NCBI RefSeq assembly: GCF_014643175.1
Contig: NZ_BMJH01000004.1
Location: forward strand, 62,001-126,000
Origin: Hoyosella rhizosphaerae
GTDB taxonomy: Bacteria; Actinomycetota; Actinomycetes; Mycobacteriales; Mycobacteriaceae
Direction of reading: 5' to 3'
Length of the DNA stretch: 64,000 nucleotides
The notes under the pieces are model-generated. The model searched no databases, was not told the DNA's origin, and worked only from the letters and a program-made list of their open reading frames with translations. Below are positions 49,134 to 56,790 of the stretch, one piece after another (position 1 is the stretch's first letter; every line of letters begins with the position of its first letter). The translations under genes and the position numbers were made by a program.

Positions 49134-50317
49134 CGGGTTCACAATGGATTGACCTCATCCTGCTCGTGGGCATCCTTCTCGCCGCGATATCGGGCTGGCG
49201 GCACGGTGCACTTGCATCGGGGCTCGCGTTTATCGGCGTTGTGGTGGGCGCAGTCTTTGGAATCATGATTGCCCCCCACGTTGTCGTCATCGTGGACGAC
49301 CCACTGGGACGACTACTGATTGGCATTGTGCTGATCGTGGTGCTGGTCGTCATTGGTGAAGTGTGCGGAATGGTGGTAGGTCGTACCGCCAAAGGCCTAC
49401 TCCGTGTGCCTTTTCTTCAGTTCATTGACAGTCTTATCGGGGCAATATTTCAAGCGATCGCCATTCTGCTCGCCGCTTATCTTCTTGCTATCCCGGCAGC
49501 GTCCTCTGGGCGCGCAGATATCGCGGCCGCCGTTCGCGGGTCAAACCTGCTGTCTCAGGTCGATCAAGTCGCACCGCAGTGGCTCAAAGACATTCCGAAA
49601 GAATTCGCCACTCTCATCAACACCTCTGGCCTACCCGATGTTCTCGGTCCGTTTGGACGCACGCCGATCACGGCTGTCGAACCTCCCGATGGCAACATCG
49701 CGTTTTCGCCAGTGGTCACTGATGTTCAACGCAGCGTCCCGCGCGTTCGTGGCACAGCTCAGTCGTGCTTGAAGTCCCTCGAAGGGAGCGGCATCATCGT
49801 CGCACCTTCGCTGGTAATGACAAACGCGCACGTCGTCGCAGGGACTGAAGGCGTCACCATCGAAACGCTCGACGGCGTCTTTGACGCCTCCGTTGTTGTC
49901 TTTGATCCTGCTGCAGATATCGCGATACTCCGCGCACCCGGCTTACCCGGCCCGCCACTCCGATTTGTTGACCAACTAGTTCCGCGAGGAACTGAAGCCG
50001 TCGTGGTCGGCTACCCAGGCGGAGGGCCCTATACGGCCAACGCTGTTCGAGTCCGAGATGTCCTCGATCTCACCGGCCCTGACATCTACCAAGCAACAAC
50101 GGTCAACCGTGAGGTGTACACGGTGCGCGGAACCATTCGCCAAGGAAACTCTGGTGGGCCGCTACTTGACGCCGACGGCAACATCATCGGCGTTGTGTTC
50201 GGCGCCGCGACTGATGACCCAGAAACCGGGTTTGTGCTAACCAACCGCGAAGTCGCCCCACACCTCAACGCGGCATTCTCAGCCGTCACTCCAGTCGGTA
50301 CCGGGGCCTGCGTGTAG
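49130..50317 (+). CDS. marP: Membrane serine protease MarP
   Basis: A 395-aa periplasmic protease with four N-terminal transmembrane helices (CvpA-like, residues 1-130) and a chymotrypsin-fold domain. The catalytic triad is His in TNAHVV, Asp in DPAADIAIL and Ser in GNSGGP. A Cys near the start of the protease domain (QSCLKSL) and one at the C-terminus (GACV) can form the activating disulfide known for M. tuberculosis MarP, needed for acid resistance. GTGA start overlaps the NUDIX stop. Confidence 0.93.
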   Translation: MTGSQWIDLILLVGILLAAISGWRHGALASGLAFIGVVVGAVFGIMIAPHVVVIVDDPLGRLLIGIVLIVVLVVIGEVCGMVVGRTAKGLLRVPFLQFIDSLIGAIFQAIAILLAAYLLAIPAASSGRADIAAAVRGSNLLSQVDQVAPQWLKDIPKEFATLINTSGLPDVLGPFGRTPITAVEPPDGNIAFSPVVTDVQRSVPRVRGTAQSCLKSLEGSGIIVAPSLVMTNAHVVAGTEGVTIETLDGVFDASVVVFDPAADIAILRAPGLPGPPLRFVDQLVPRGTEAVVVGYPGGGPYTANAVRVRDVLDLTGPDIYQATTVNREVYTVRGTIRQGNSGGPLLDADGNIIGVVFGAATDDPETGFVLTNREVAPHLNAAFSAVTPVGTGACV

Positions 50318-51241
50318 CTTCACAAACTCAATCAATTTTGCGCTCACCAACTGGGGCGCTTCTTCGTGGACGAAGTGGCCAACGCCGTACACCATATGAA
50401 GCTCACGGTTCGGTGCCCACGTCTTGTCCCGGTACAGCGCACCAGCCAGAATGAACGGGTCGGATGCGCCATGAATTTGTAGGACCGGAATCTTCAGCGG
50501 GGTCTTCATTGAAGTGAAGAAGCGGCGACCGTCGGGGCGAAACTGGCTCCGAAATGCCCACCGGTGATACTCCAGGGCGCAGTGTACGGCACCAGGGATC
50601 TGCACCGCCATGCGTGCATTCGCTGCCACTTCTGCGAACTCTTCCGAACGCACCCACGCCGCACCACCGCGATCCCGCAACAATTGTGCGGCGTAAGCGC
50701 CATTGTCCTTCGTAAGGCGTCGTTCTGGCAGCCAGGGAATCTGAAAGGGGAGCAGAGCCCTTGTTAGCGCAGCCCGCTGATGCCGATCCTGCATAGCTGA
50801 TCGTTTGACAGACATTGGGTGCGGTGAACTAATCACCGCAATTGCCCGAACTTGGCGAGGATGCAAGTTAGCTGTCGCCCAGCACACCAGCCCGCCTTCA
50901 GCATGGCCGACCAGGATGACGTCACGTAAACCCAGCGCGCGAACGAGGCCTGCGGCATCGCCAGCCAGCGTCCAGCCGTCGTAGCCACGTGGCGGCTTGT
51001 CCGTGTCCCCGTAGCCCCTAAGGTCTACCGCGATCGCGCGAATTCCAGCATTGGCGAATGCGCGCAATTGATTCCGCCACGTCCACCAAAACTCACCAAA
51101 ACCATGCAGCATCAACACCGTGGGTGTATCAGCATCCTGTGGGCCCATTTCGGCCACGTGAAAGCGAATGCCGTTCGCGTGCACATCCCGGTGAGTCCAG
51201 GGACCGTCAAACCGCACACGCGACGGGTCGGGCGCAACCAT
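50279..51241 (-). CDS. Epoxide-hydrolase-like alpha/beta-fold protein (EphE-like, nucleophile missing)
   Basis: A 320-aa protein with the epoxide hydrolase scaffold: HGFGEFWWTW oxyanion loop, Asp in HGASDPFIL and His in GVGHFVHEE. The elbow reads GHAEGG where active epoxide hydrolases have GHDWGG, so the nucleophilic Asp is an Ala. I conclude that it is probably a pseudoenzyme or uses another chemistry. The gene converges on marP and overlaps its 3' end by 39 bases. Position equals ephE (Rv3670). Confidence 0.88.
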   Translation of the reverse strand: MVAPDPSRVRFDGPWTHRDVHANGIRFHVAEMGPQDADTPTVLMLHGFGEFWWTWRNQLRAFANAGIRAIAVDLRGYGDTDKPPRGYDGWTLAGDAAGLVRALGLRDVILVGHAEGGLVCWATANLHPRQVRAIAVISSPHPMSVKRSAMQDRHQRAALTRALLPFQIPWLPERRLTKDNGAYAAQLLRDRGGAAWVRSEEFAEVAANARMAVQIPGAVHCALEYHRWAFRSQFRPDGRRFFTSMKTPLKIPVLQIHGASDPFILAGALYRDKTWAPNRELHMVYGVGHFVHEEAPQLVSAKLIEFVKLHAGPGTDWSDG

Positions 51242-51276
51242 CTCTAGGCCTTCCCGCCTTGATATGTGGCGTTCGC

Positions 51277-51816
51277 CTAACGCGGCCTCGCCGAATCAGG
51301 TAAACCCGGGCCAGCGGATCCGGTCAATTCACGCCGGGCGAACGAATCACCTGTGGGCAGCACGCCTTTGAGCCCCTTCACGGACTCGATTGTGTGCTCG
51401 GGCTTCTTCAACTTGCGGACCTTCAAATAGCCAATGAGTCCGCACACTGCCGCGGCGAAAACCATGATGAGGAAGACGATTCCCCATGCGGCCCAAGTCC
51501 ACAACCACTCGTTGAGGAGGTGGCCGAGGAAGAAGAAAAAGAAGAAAAGGCTGAACAATAAGATCACGCCGGCAACGACGAAGAAGATGCTGCCCTTGAC
51601 GCCCTTCTTCACCTCGCTGGTGACCTCAGACTTCGCCAACTCCACCTCGGCGCGGAACAACGCCGACACCTGTGAAGTAGCGTCCTTTACTAGGTCACCA
51701 ATACTGACGGATTGCCCAGGTATACGCGCGTCAGCATCCGCAAGCGGAATTGACGCAACAGTTTTCGGCACCCCATCCCCAGTGAATCGCCCATTGTTGC
51801 GGTCGTTGAAGGTCAC
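51277..51816 (-). CDS. Actinobacterial holin-X superfamily membrane protein
   Basis: A 179-aa protein of the Holin-X/phage holin III-like (PF07332-type) family found in all actinobacteria. A cytosolic amphipathic helix (DLVKDATSQVSALFRAEVELAKSEV) is followed by two transmembrane helices; the first contains six phenylalanines in a row. I start at GTG 51816, six bases after GGAGGA; a GTG at 51822 touches that sequence and is less likely. No link to phage is implied. It lies where Rv3669 lies. Confidence 0.82.
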   Translation of the reverse strand: MTFNDRNNGRFTGDGVPKTVASIPLADADARIPGQSVSIGDLVKDATSQVSALFRAEVELAKSEVTSEVKKGVKGSIFFVVAGVILLFSLFFFFFFLGHLLNEWLWTWAAWGIVFLIMVFAAAVCGLIGYLKVRKLKKPEHTIESVKGLKGVLPTGDSFARRELTGSAGPGLPDSARPR

Positions 51817-51961
51817 GTGCACTCCTCCACATAAGTCGTGGCGTCATCTCACACATCAGTCGATGTCAGTCTGCAGCCCATGTTGCCACGTATTCGCTGC
51901 GACGTAGCGCATTAGGGCACGTTTGTGATCGAAACTCTCAGAACTTCGCACAAAACAGGCA

Positions 51962-51992
51962 TTGGCCCACCGGAATGCAACCGGTGGGCCAA
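51962..51992 (-). terminator. Rho-independent terminator of acs
   Basis: TTGGCCCACCGG / CCGGTGGGCCAA, perfect 12-bp stem with a 7-base loop, 20 bases after the acs stop; the minus strand goes on with TGCCTGTTTTG. Confidence 0.9.
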
Positions 51993-52011
51993 CGCGCTTG
52001 TTGAACTGAAG

Positions 52012-53961
52012 TTACTTCTGGCGCAAGGACTCAACGACAGCCGGGTCGACCAGCGTTGATGTGTCACCAAACTGGCGCCCCTCAGCGACATCGCGCAACA
52101 AACGGCGCATGATCTTCCCGCTGCGCGTCTTTGGCAGTTCAGGAACAACAAATATGTCCCGAGGTTTCGCGATCGGACCAATATCGCGTGCCACAGCGCT
52201 GCGCATGTCCTGCACCAACACGTCGCCAGTGTTTTCGACGCCCTGCCGCAAGATCACAAATGCAACGATTGCCTGTCCGGTCGTCTCGTCGGACGCCCCG
52301 ATTACCGCAGCCTCTGCCACAGCGGAATGGCCCACCAACGCGGACTCCACCTCAGCCGTAGAGATGCGGTGACCGGAGATGTTCATGACGTCATCCACGC
52401 GGCCAAGCACCCACACCGCGCCATCCTCGTCCAGCTTTGCGCCATCACCCGCAAAGTAGAATCCTTGCTCCGCAAAACGAGACCAGTATGTGTCGCGGAA
52501 GCGCTGCATATCGCCCCAAATTCCGCGCAGCATCGCCGGCCACGGCTTGTCGATCACGAGATATCCGTTGGCTTCGGTGGAACCCAACTCGACCGGCCTC
52601 GCCTCATCATCAACAACCTGCATGGAAATTCCTGGCAACGCCGCCATCGCCGAACCTGGTTTGCATGCGGTGACGCCGGGGAGTGGCGAAATCATGATCG
52701 CTCCCGTTTCGGTCTGCCACCACGTATCGACGATCGGGCAGCGGCCAGCGCCGAAGACCTCGTAGTACCAACGCCAGGCCTCTGGGTTGATCGGCTCACC
52801 GACAGTACCAAGCAGTCGCAAAGTGGACAGATCATGCGAATCGGGGATCTCGCGGCCCCACTTCATGAACGTGCGGATCAAAGTTGGGGCGGTGTAATAG
52901 ATGGTCACACCGTACTTCTCAATGACCTCAAAGTGGCGGTGCTCGGTAGGCGAGTTCGGAGTGCCCTCGTACACAACCTGAGTTACACGGTTCGACAAAG
53001 GCCCGTACACGATGTAGCTGTGCCCAGTCACCCAGCCGATATCTGCCGTGCACCAGTAGACATCTTTGCCAGGCTTGTGGTCGAAAACATTGTGATGCGT
53101 ATACGACGCTTGCGTCAGGTAACCGCCAGACGTATGCACGATGCCCTTGGGCTTTCCTGTCGTGCCGGAGGTGTACAGCAAGAACAATGGATGCTCGGAG
53201 TCAAACGCCTCTGGTTGGTGCTTATCCGACGCCTTTTCTACAGTGTCGTGCCACCACACATCGCGGCCTTCTACCCACGGGGTGTCCTGACCAGTGCGTC
53301 GCACAACCAACACATGTTCAACTGACGGTGCTGGAGTGTCGCCACCAATAGCTTCGTCGACCGCAGACTTCAAGGCTGCAGGCTTGCCGCGGCGGAACTG
53401 CCCGTCCGTGGTGATGACAAGTTTCGCGGAAGCGTCATCAATACGTGAACGCAACGCACTCGACGAAAAACCAGCGAAGACCACGGAATGAGTCAATCCC
53501 AGACGTGCGCAAGCCAACATTGCGACGATCGCCTCAGGGATCATCGGCATGTAGATCGCGACCCTGTCACCGGCCTGCATCCCCAACTCAGTGAGGTAAT
53601 TCGATGCGCGAGAAACGTCAGCGAGCAGATCGTTATACGTCAGCGCGCGGCTGTCCCCGGGTTCGCCCTCCCAATGGATCGCAACTTGATCACCATGGCC
53701 CGCTTCCACATGTCGATCCACACAGTTGTACGCAACATTAAGTTTGCCGCCGACAAACCACTGCGCGACAGGCGCGTCAGACCAATCTAAAACCTGAGTG
53801 AATGGTTCATGCCAGTGAAGTCGCTGCGCCTGTTCGGCCCAGAAGGCTTCCCGATCGGCGTCGGCCTGGTCGTAGAGTTCGGGCTTGCCGTTTGCTTGCG
53901 CGGCGAACTCGTCGCTTGGCGCGTATGTAGCTTGCACTCGCTGCGTGAGATCGGTGGACAT
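52012..53961 (-). CDS. acs: Acetyl-CoA synthetase
   Basis: A 649-aa AMP-forming ligase that makes acetyl-CoA from acetate. The AMP-binding loop is TSGTTGKPKG, adenylate motifs GEPINPEAWRWY and WWQTETG follow, and the acetylation-controlled Lys lies in PKTRSGKIMRR. In mycobacteria acs transcription is under Crp and the protein is inhibited by a cAMP-controlled acetyltransferase. Two Crp sites precede it at 54048-54063 and 54092-54107. Confidence 0.97.
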   Translation of the reverse strand: MSTDLTQRVQATYAPSDEFAAQANGKPELYDQADADREAFWAEQAQRLHWHEPFTQVLDWSDAPVAQWFVGGKLNVAYNCVDRHVEAGHGDQVAIHWEGEPGDSRALTYNDLLADVSRASNYLTELGMQAGDRVAIYMPMIPEAIVAMLACARLGLTHSVVFAGFSSSALRSRIDDASAKLVITTDGQFRRGKPAALKSAVDEAIGGDTPAPSVEHVLVVRRTGQDTPWVEGRDVWWHDTVEKASDKHQPEAFDSEHPLFLLYTSGTTGKPKGIVHTSGGYLTQASYTHHNVFDHKPGKDVYWCTADIGWVTGHSYIVYGPLSNRVTQVVYEGTPNSPTEHRHFEVIEKYGVTIYYTAPTLIRTFMKWGREIPDSHDLSTLRLLGTVGEPINPEAWRWYYEVFGAGRCPIVDTWWQTETGAIMISPLPGVTACKPGSAMAALPGISMQVVDDEARPVELGSTEANGYLVIDKPWPAMLRGIWGDMQRFRDTYWSRFAEQGFYFAGDGAKLDEDGAVWVLGRVDDVMNISGHRISTAEVESALVGHSAVAEAAVIGASDETTGQAIVAFVILRQGVENTGDVLVQDMRSAVARDIGPIAKPRDIFVVPELPKTRSGKIMRRLLRDVAEGRQFGDTSTLVDPAVVESLRQK

Positions 53962-54047
53962 CTCGCGTGACTCCCTTGCATTGTCGACACATCGTCTGAG
54001 TTGGATTGTGTGAGACGCTTCGTCCGTGTTTGCACCAACCCAATGAC

Positions 54048-54063
54048 TGTGAGGGTAGTCACA
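54048..54063. promoter_or_regulatory. Perfect Crp/GlxR site upstream of acs
   Basis: TGTGAGGGTAGTCACA matches TGTGA-N6-TCACA at all ten positions. It is 87 bases before the acs start codon on the minus strand, a good activator distance. Confidence 0.8.
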
Positions 54064-54091
54064 AAATCGACTAGTGCGCAGGATCCTGACA

Positions 54092-54107
54092 TGTGTGTGG
54101 GGTCACA
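54092..54107. promoter_or_regulatory. Second Crp/GlxR site upstream of acs
   Basis: TGTGTGTGGGGTCACA matches the consensus at 9 of 10 positions and is 28 bases beyond the perfect site (centres 44 bases apart, four helical turns). Confidence 0.65.
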
Positions 54108-54267
54108 TCCTCGGCAAGTGGTCGATTCTTGTCGACAAACGGTTGTGATCGCGTGCGACTAGCGGTGATGGAATTCCTGGCTGGCCGATGCGGCAGCCTT
54201 TGCTGGTGTATCGAAGTGACCTGCATTTTTTCGGATCGATGCGGTCCTACCGGTACCGTCATGGTTT

Positions 54268-55035
54268 GTGACTGAAACGCGAGATCCTCTAAGTCCCATT
54301 GCTGAAATGTCGGGAATTCGCGACGCTGCCGAACGGGCGAGATCTGTGCTCGGTGAAGCGCACCGCCACAACGCAAATCGGCGTGAATGGGCTAAATCGG
54401 CCACGGAAGCTTCAGTGCGTGCAGCTCGCGCTTCGTCTGCCCTCGACGGCGGCAAAACGGAGCTCGACGGAACTGGCGACGTTCAAGACCCAACCCTCGC
54501 GGGAAGTTTGCGTGTATCGCAAGCGCTCGACGGGGAAAGTCTCGAAAACATGGTGAAGGTGTGGAAACGCGCGCCCCTTCAGGTGCTGGCGAAACTGCAC
54601 ATGCTCGCAGCTGCCGACCTGGTTGAGAACACCGATGCGTTGGGTAGGCCACGCCAAACGCCTGATGTGGGGGAGCGGCTTGAACTTCTCGCTCACATCG
54701 TGACCGGTGGGACTAAGGCCCCGGCGCCAGTAATCGCCGCTGTCGTGCACGGTGAACTGCTTGCATTGCGACCGTTTGGAACGGCGGACGGTGTCGTCGC
54801 GCGTGCAGCATCGAGGCTGGTAGCTGTGGCATCTGGACTTGATCCGCACAACCTCGGTGTCCCTGAGTCCTCTTGGCTTCAGCGTGCATCGGCTTATCGC
54901 AGCGCCGCAAAAGGATTTGCCACGGGCACCGAGCAAGGGGTCGGAAACTGGGTGATCCTATGTTGCGGGGCCCTTGAAGCGGGCGGTAGGGAAGCGATAA
55001 ACATTGCCGACGCTGCGGCGGCCGCGAAAAAATAA
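54268..55035 (+). CDS. Degenerate Fic-domain protein (Rv3662c-like)
   Basis: A 255-aa protein. The C-terminal half has the Fic fold context (PAPVIAAVVHGELLALRPFGTADGVVARAASRLVAV), but the motif HPFx(D/E)GNGRxxR is broken: His is Arg, and the GNGR segment is replaced. Catalytic AMPylation is therefore doubtful. The protein is often annotated as an oxidoreductase, which I do not support. GTG start with an upstream TACCGT box. It is conserved at this place in actinobacteria, next to the Ms1 RNA. Confidence 0.7.
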   Translation: MTETRDPLSPIAEMSGIRDAAERARSVLGEAHRHNANRREWAKSATEASVRAARASSALDGGKTELDGTGDVQDPTLAGSLRVSQALDGESLENMVKVWKRAPLQVLAKLHMLAAADLVENTDALGRPRQTPDVGERLELLAHIVTGGTKAPAPVIAAVVHGELLALRPFGTADGVVARAASRLVAVASGLDPHNLGVPESSWLQRASAYRSAAKGFATGTEQGVGNWVILCCGALEAGGREAINIADAAAAAKK

Positions 55036-55132
55036 TTGAGATCTTCGACGGTGAGGAAATGGCGTTAACGAAAATTCTTCGCCGGGAATAAAGTAGTTCG
55101 ACACACAATTTGCAACAAAGCAAACTTGTGTA

Positions 55133-55431
55133 ATAAAAAGCGGGCGGTGAGCCATTTCGACTCACCGCCCGCGTAGCACGGACTCCACGGTTACCATGCG
55201 TGCTTATGTGGGCTGTGTGGGAAGGCCTCGGCGACTGCGCCACCACGGTCCGGATTCCTCTACCCACAAGAGGAATAAAGTTCGGTATCGGCGACGCTTC
55301 GCAGGCCCACAGCGCTTCTGCCCTTACGCGGCGTGCTCCGCGTGGGTGCCTGGCGTTCGTGCTCGGGAGTCGCAACCGGGGGATCGAGATCTTCTCTTCC
55401 GATTCGACCTTGGCCTGTCGTGCTCCCTTAC
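55133..55431 (-). ncRNA. Ms1-like (6S-RNA-analog) small RNA
   Basis: A minus-strand transcription unit of about 299 bases lies between the Fic-like and HAD genes, with its own promoter (55436-55464) and terminator (55140-55172 stem followed by TTTTTATT on the minus strand). The ends pair (AGCACG near 5' with CGTGCT near 3'), giving a closed, rod-like fold. Gene context, strand, and length match MTS2823/Ms1 of mycobacteria, which binds RNA polymerase core. The identity rests on position and architecture, not on sequence comparison. Confidence 0.75.
55140..55172 (-). terminator. Terminator of the Ms1-like RNA
   Basis: GCGGGCGGTGAG / CTCACCGCCCGC, 12-bp perfect stem, loop of 9; followed on the minus strand by TTTTTATT. 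Confidence 0.92.
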
Positions 55432-55435
55432 CTAA

Positions 55436-55464
55436 TTTGTACTCCTGACCTGCGTACGCTGCAA
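55436..55464 (-). promoter_or_regulatory. Promoter of the Ms1-like RNA
   Basis: TTGCAG (55459-55464) and TACAAA (55436-55441) with a 17-base spacer on the minus strand; the expected start is near 55430. Confidence 0.7.
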
Positions 55465-55509
55465 GCCCTTTCGGAAGATTGGATGCAATCCAATTAAGGA
55501 AACTTCGAC

Positions 55510-56331
55510 CTACCGGCGATGGCGAAGGAAACTAAACGCAACGGCGCCGGCTGCAACAGCAGCGCTTATTCCCAGTGCGGCAGTGGCCGCTAGCGTGCGA
55601 GTCGACGGTGCGGGGAGATGCTCGCGGAGCGAGATCGCATCGGAGAACGTCAGTATTGGCCAGCCTTTTGCGGCAGCTTCGCGCCGTAAGTCCCGGTCTG
55701 GATTGACGGCAGTTGGGTGGCCTACCAGTGCAAGCATTGGGAGGTCAGACGCGGAATCTGAATATGCAAAACTTCGAGCAAGATCATATTTCTTTTCGTT
55801 CGCAAGATCGCGAATTGCCTCGGCTTTATCCCGCCCGTGGCAATAGAATTGGAACTCGCCGCTGTATTTTCCATCAATTGTCCCCATTGTGCTTGCGATG
55901 GTCGCATCCGCGCCCAAAGCTTCTGCAATAGGAGAAACTACTTCGACACCTGAAGCGGAGACAACAACGACATCGTGCCCACGTGACCGATGATCCTCCA
56001 TTAGTGCGGCGGCTTCAGCAAAAACAAAGGGTGTGACAATATCGTGCAGTGTCTCGCCCACGATGTTGGCGACATGTTCAGTGTCCCAGCCCTGGCACAT
56101 TGAGGCGATATGTGTCCTGAGCCTCTCAGTTTGTTCATGGTCAGCCCCAGGCATGAGCGCGAGAAACTGGGCGTAGGTGCTCTTGAGAACTGCCCTGCGA
56201 TTGATCAGGCCCGCCTCAGAGAAGGGTTTGCTGAATGCAAGCGTTGATGTTCGCGCAATTATTGCCTTGTCGAGGTCAAAGAATGCGGCGGGACGTTCCG
56301 TATCGGTTGCGTCGTCCAGAGCGTGGTTCAC
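55510..56331 (-). CDS. HAD-superfamily phosphatase (IB type) with C-terminal membrane helix
   Basis: A 273-aa HAD hydrolase related to SerB-like phosphatases. Motif I reads FFDLDKAI (residues 18-25; the usual DLDGT is DLDKA, as in actinobacterial relatives), motif II in VVVSASG, motif III Lys in GRDKAEAIRD and motif IV in AYSDSASDLPML. A transmembrane helix at about 245-265 with a basic tail anchors it. It is conserved next to ssd (Rv3661). Substrate unknown; phosphoserine or a lysophosphatidate-type lipid are possible. Confidence 0.88.
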   Translation of the reverse strand: MNHALDDATDTERPAAFFDLDKAIIARTSTLAFSKPFSEAGLINRRAVLKSTYAQFLALMPGADHEQTERLRTHIASMCQGWDTEHVANIVGETLHDIVTPFVFAEAAALMEDHRSRGHDVVVVSASGVEVVSPIAEALGADATIASTMGTIDGKYSGEFQFYCHGRDKAEAIRDLANEKKYDLARSFAYSDSASDLPMLALVGHPTAVNPDRDLRREAAAKGWPILTFSDAISLREHLPAPSTRTLAATAALGISAAVAAGAVAFSFLRHRR

Positions 56332-56471
56332 GGTTCCAGGATAGTGGTCATTGCAAGGGTTTGTAATGCATGCGCTGGTTGAACTCGATCATGCCCACTT
56401 GTAGACTAAAAGCCAGGAAAAATAAAGGTTGATTGCGGAAACAACGCTGCAATCCCGTGTACTATGAAGGC

Positions 56472-56566
56472 ACTCGGATATGATCCGGGTGAGTTCAGCC
56501 CGACCCCCCGGGGCTGAACTCCGACGACCCCCGCCCCCTCCCCCCCTGGCGGGGGTCGTCCTTTTT
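56472..56566 (+). ncRNA. 6C RNA (actinobacterial small RNA)
   Basis: Two adjacent hairpins with C-rich loops: AGTTCAGCCC / GGGCTGAACT enclosing six C (56492-56520), and GACGACCCCCGCC / GGCGGGGGTCGTC enclosing a C7-containing loop (56523-56560) followed by TTTTT. This is the defining shape of the 6C RNA family. It stands between the HAD gene and ssd, the place of B11 in M. tuberculosis. The start is set by a TACTAT -10 box at 56460-56465; predicted length about 95. Confidence 0.93.
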
Positions 56567-56711
56567 ATACTTCTCCGTACGGCTTCCATCTGGGCTTTGA
56601 TTCGGATAGATCAAGACGTTTATCGATTAGTGGGCGTATTGCGTTACGGCCATTAATGCGACTTAAACTTTGTAGCAAACAATGTTGCCTCGAGACCATC
56701 GAGCATGTGCG

Positions 56712-56737
56712 TTATCCACAGCGCGGTGTTATCCACA
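56712..56737 (+). promoter_or_regulatory. Two perfect DnaA boxes upstream of ssd
   Basis: TTATCCACA occurs at 56712-56720 and 56729-56737, same strand, starts 17 bases apart. Both are exact matches to the DnaA box. They lie 54-79 bases before my ssd start codon. No dnaA, dnaN or AT-rich unwinding region is nearby, so this is not oriC. Confidence 0.85.
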
Positions 56738-56790
56738 GAGACGCTGTCGGTGTGTCGCACAAGCCCCGGCGTGGCATGCACATTGTTCGC

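Larger units (their letters stand above)
53962..54267. other. Regulatory region between acs and the Fic-like gene
   Basis: About 300 bases, no gene seen. It contains two Crp/GlxR sites (listed separately) and must hold the divergent promoters. A GGTACCGT box ends eight bases before GTG 54268, so the Fic-like message may be leaderless. Confidence 0.6.

Noticed and set aside
51277-51816. A prophage remnant because of the holin-like protein
   Set aside because: The holin-X family is chromosomal in actinobacteria, and no phage genes or att sites are near.
52327-53325. A 332-codon open frame on the plus strand opposite acs
   Set aside because: Same cause: antisense of a well-supported enzyme; composition is Arg/His-rich with no recognisable fold.
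54268-55035. Naming the Fic-like gene an oxidoreductase
   Set aside because: No nucleotide-binding Rossmann motif or redox site is visible; the label probably spread by transfer between databases.
56712-56737. Reading the two DnaA boxes as a chromosomal origin
   Set aside because: No dnaA/dnaN, no cluster of more boxes and no AT-rich unwinding region is present. Kept only as a regulatory or titration site.
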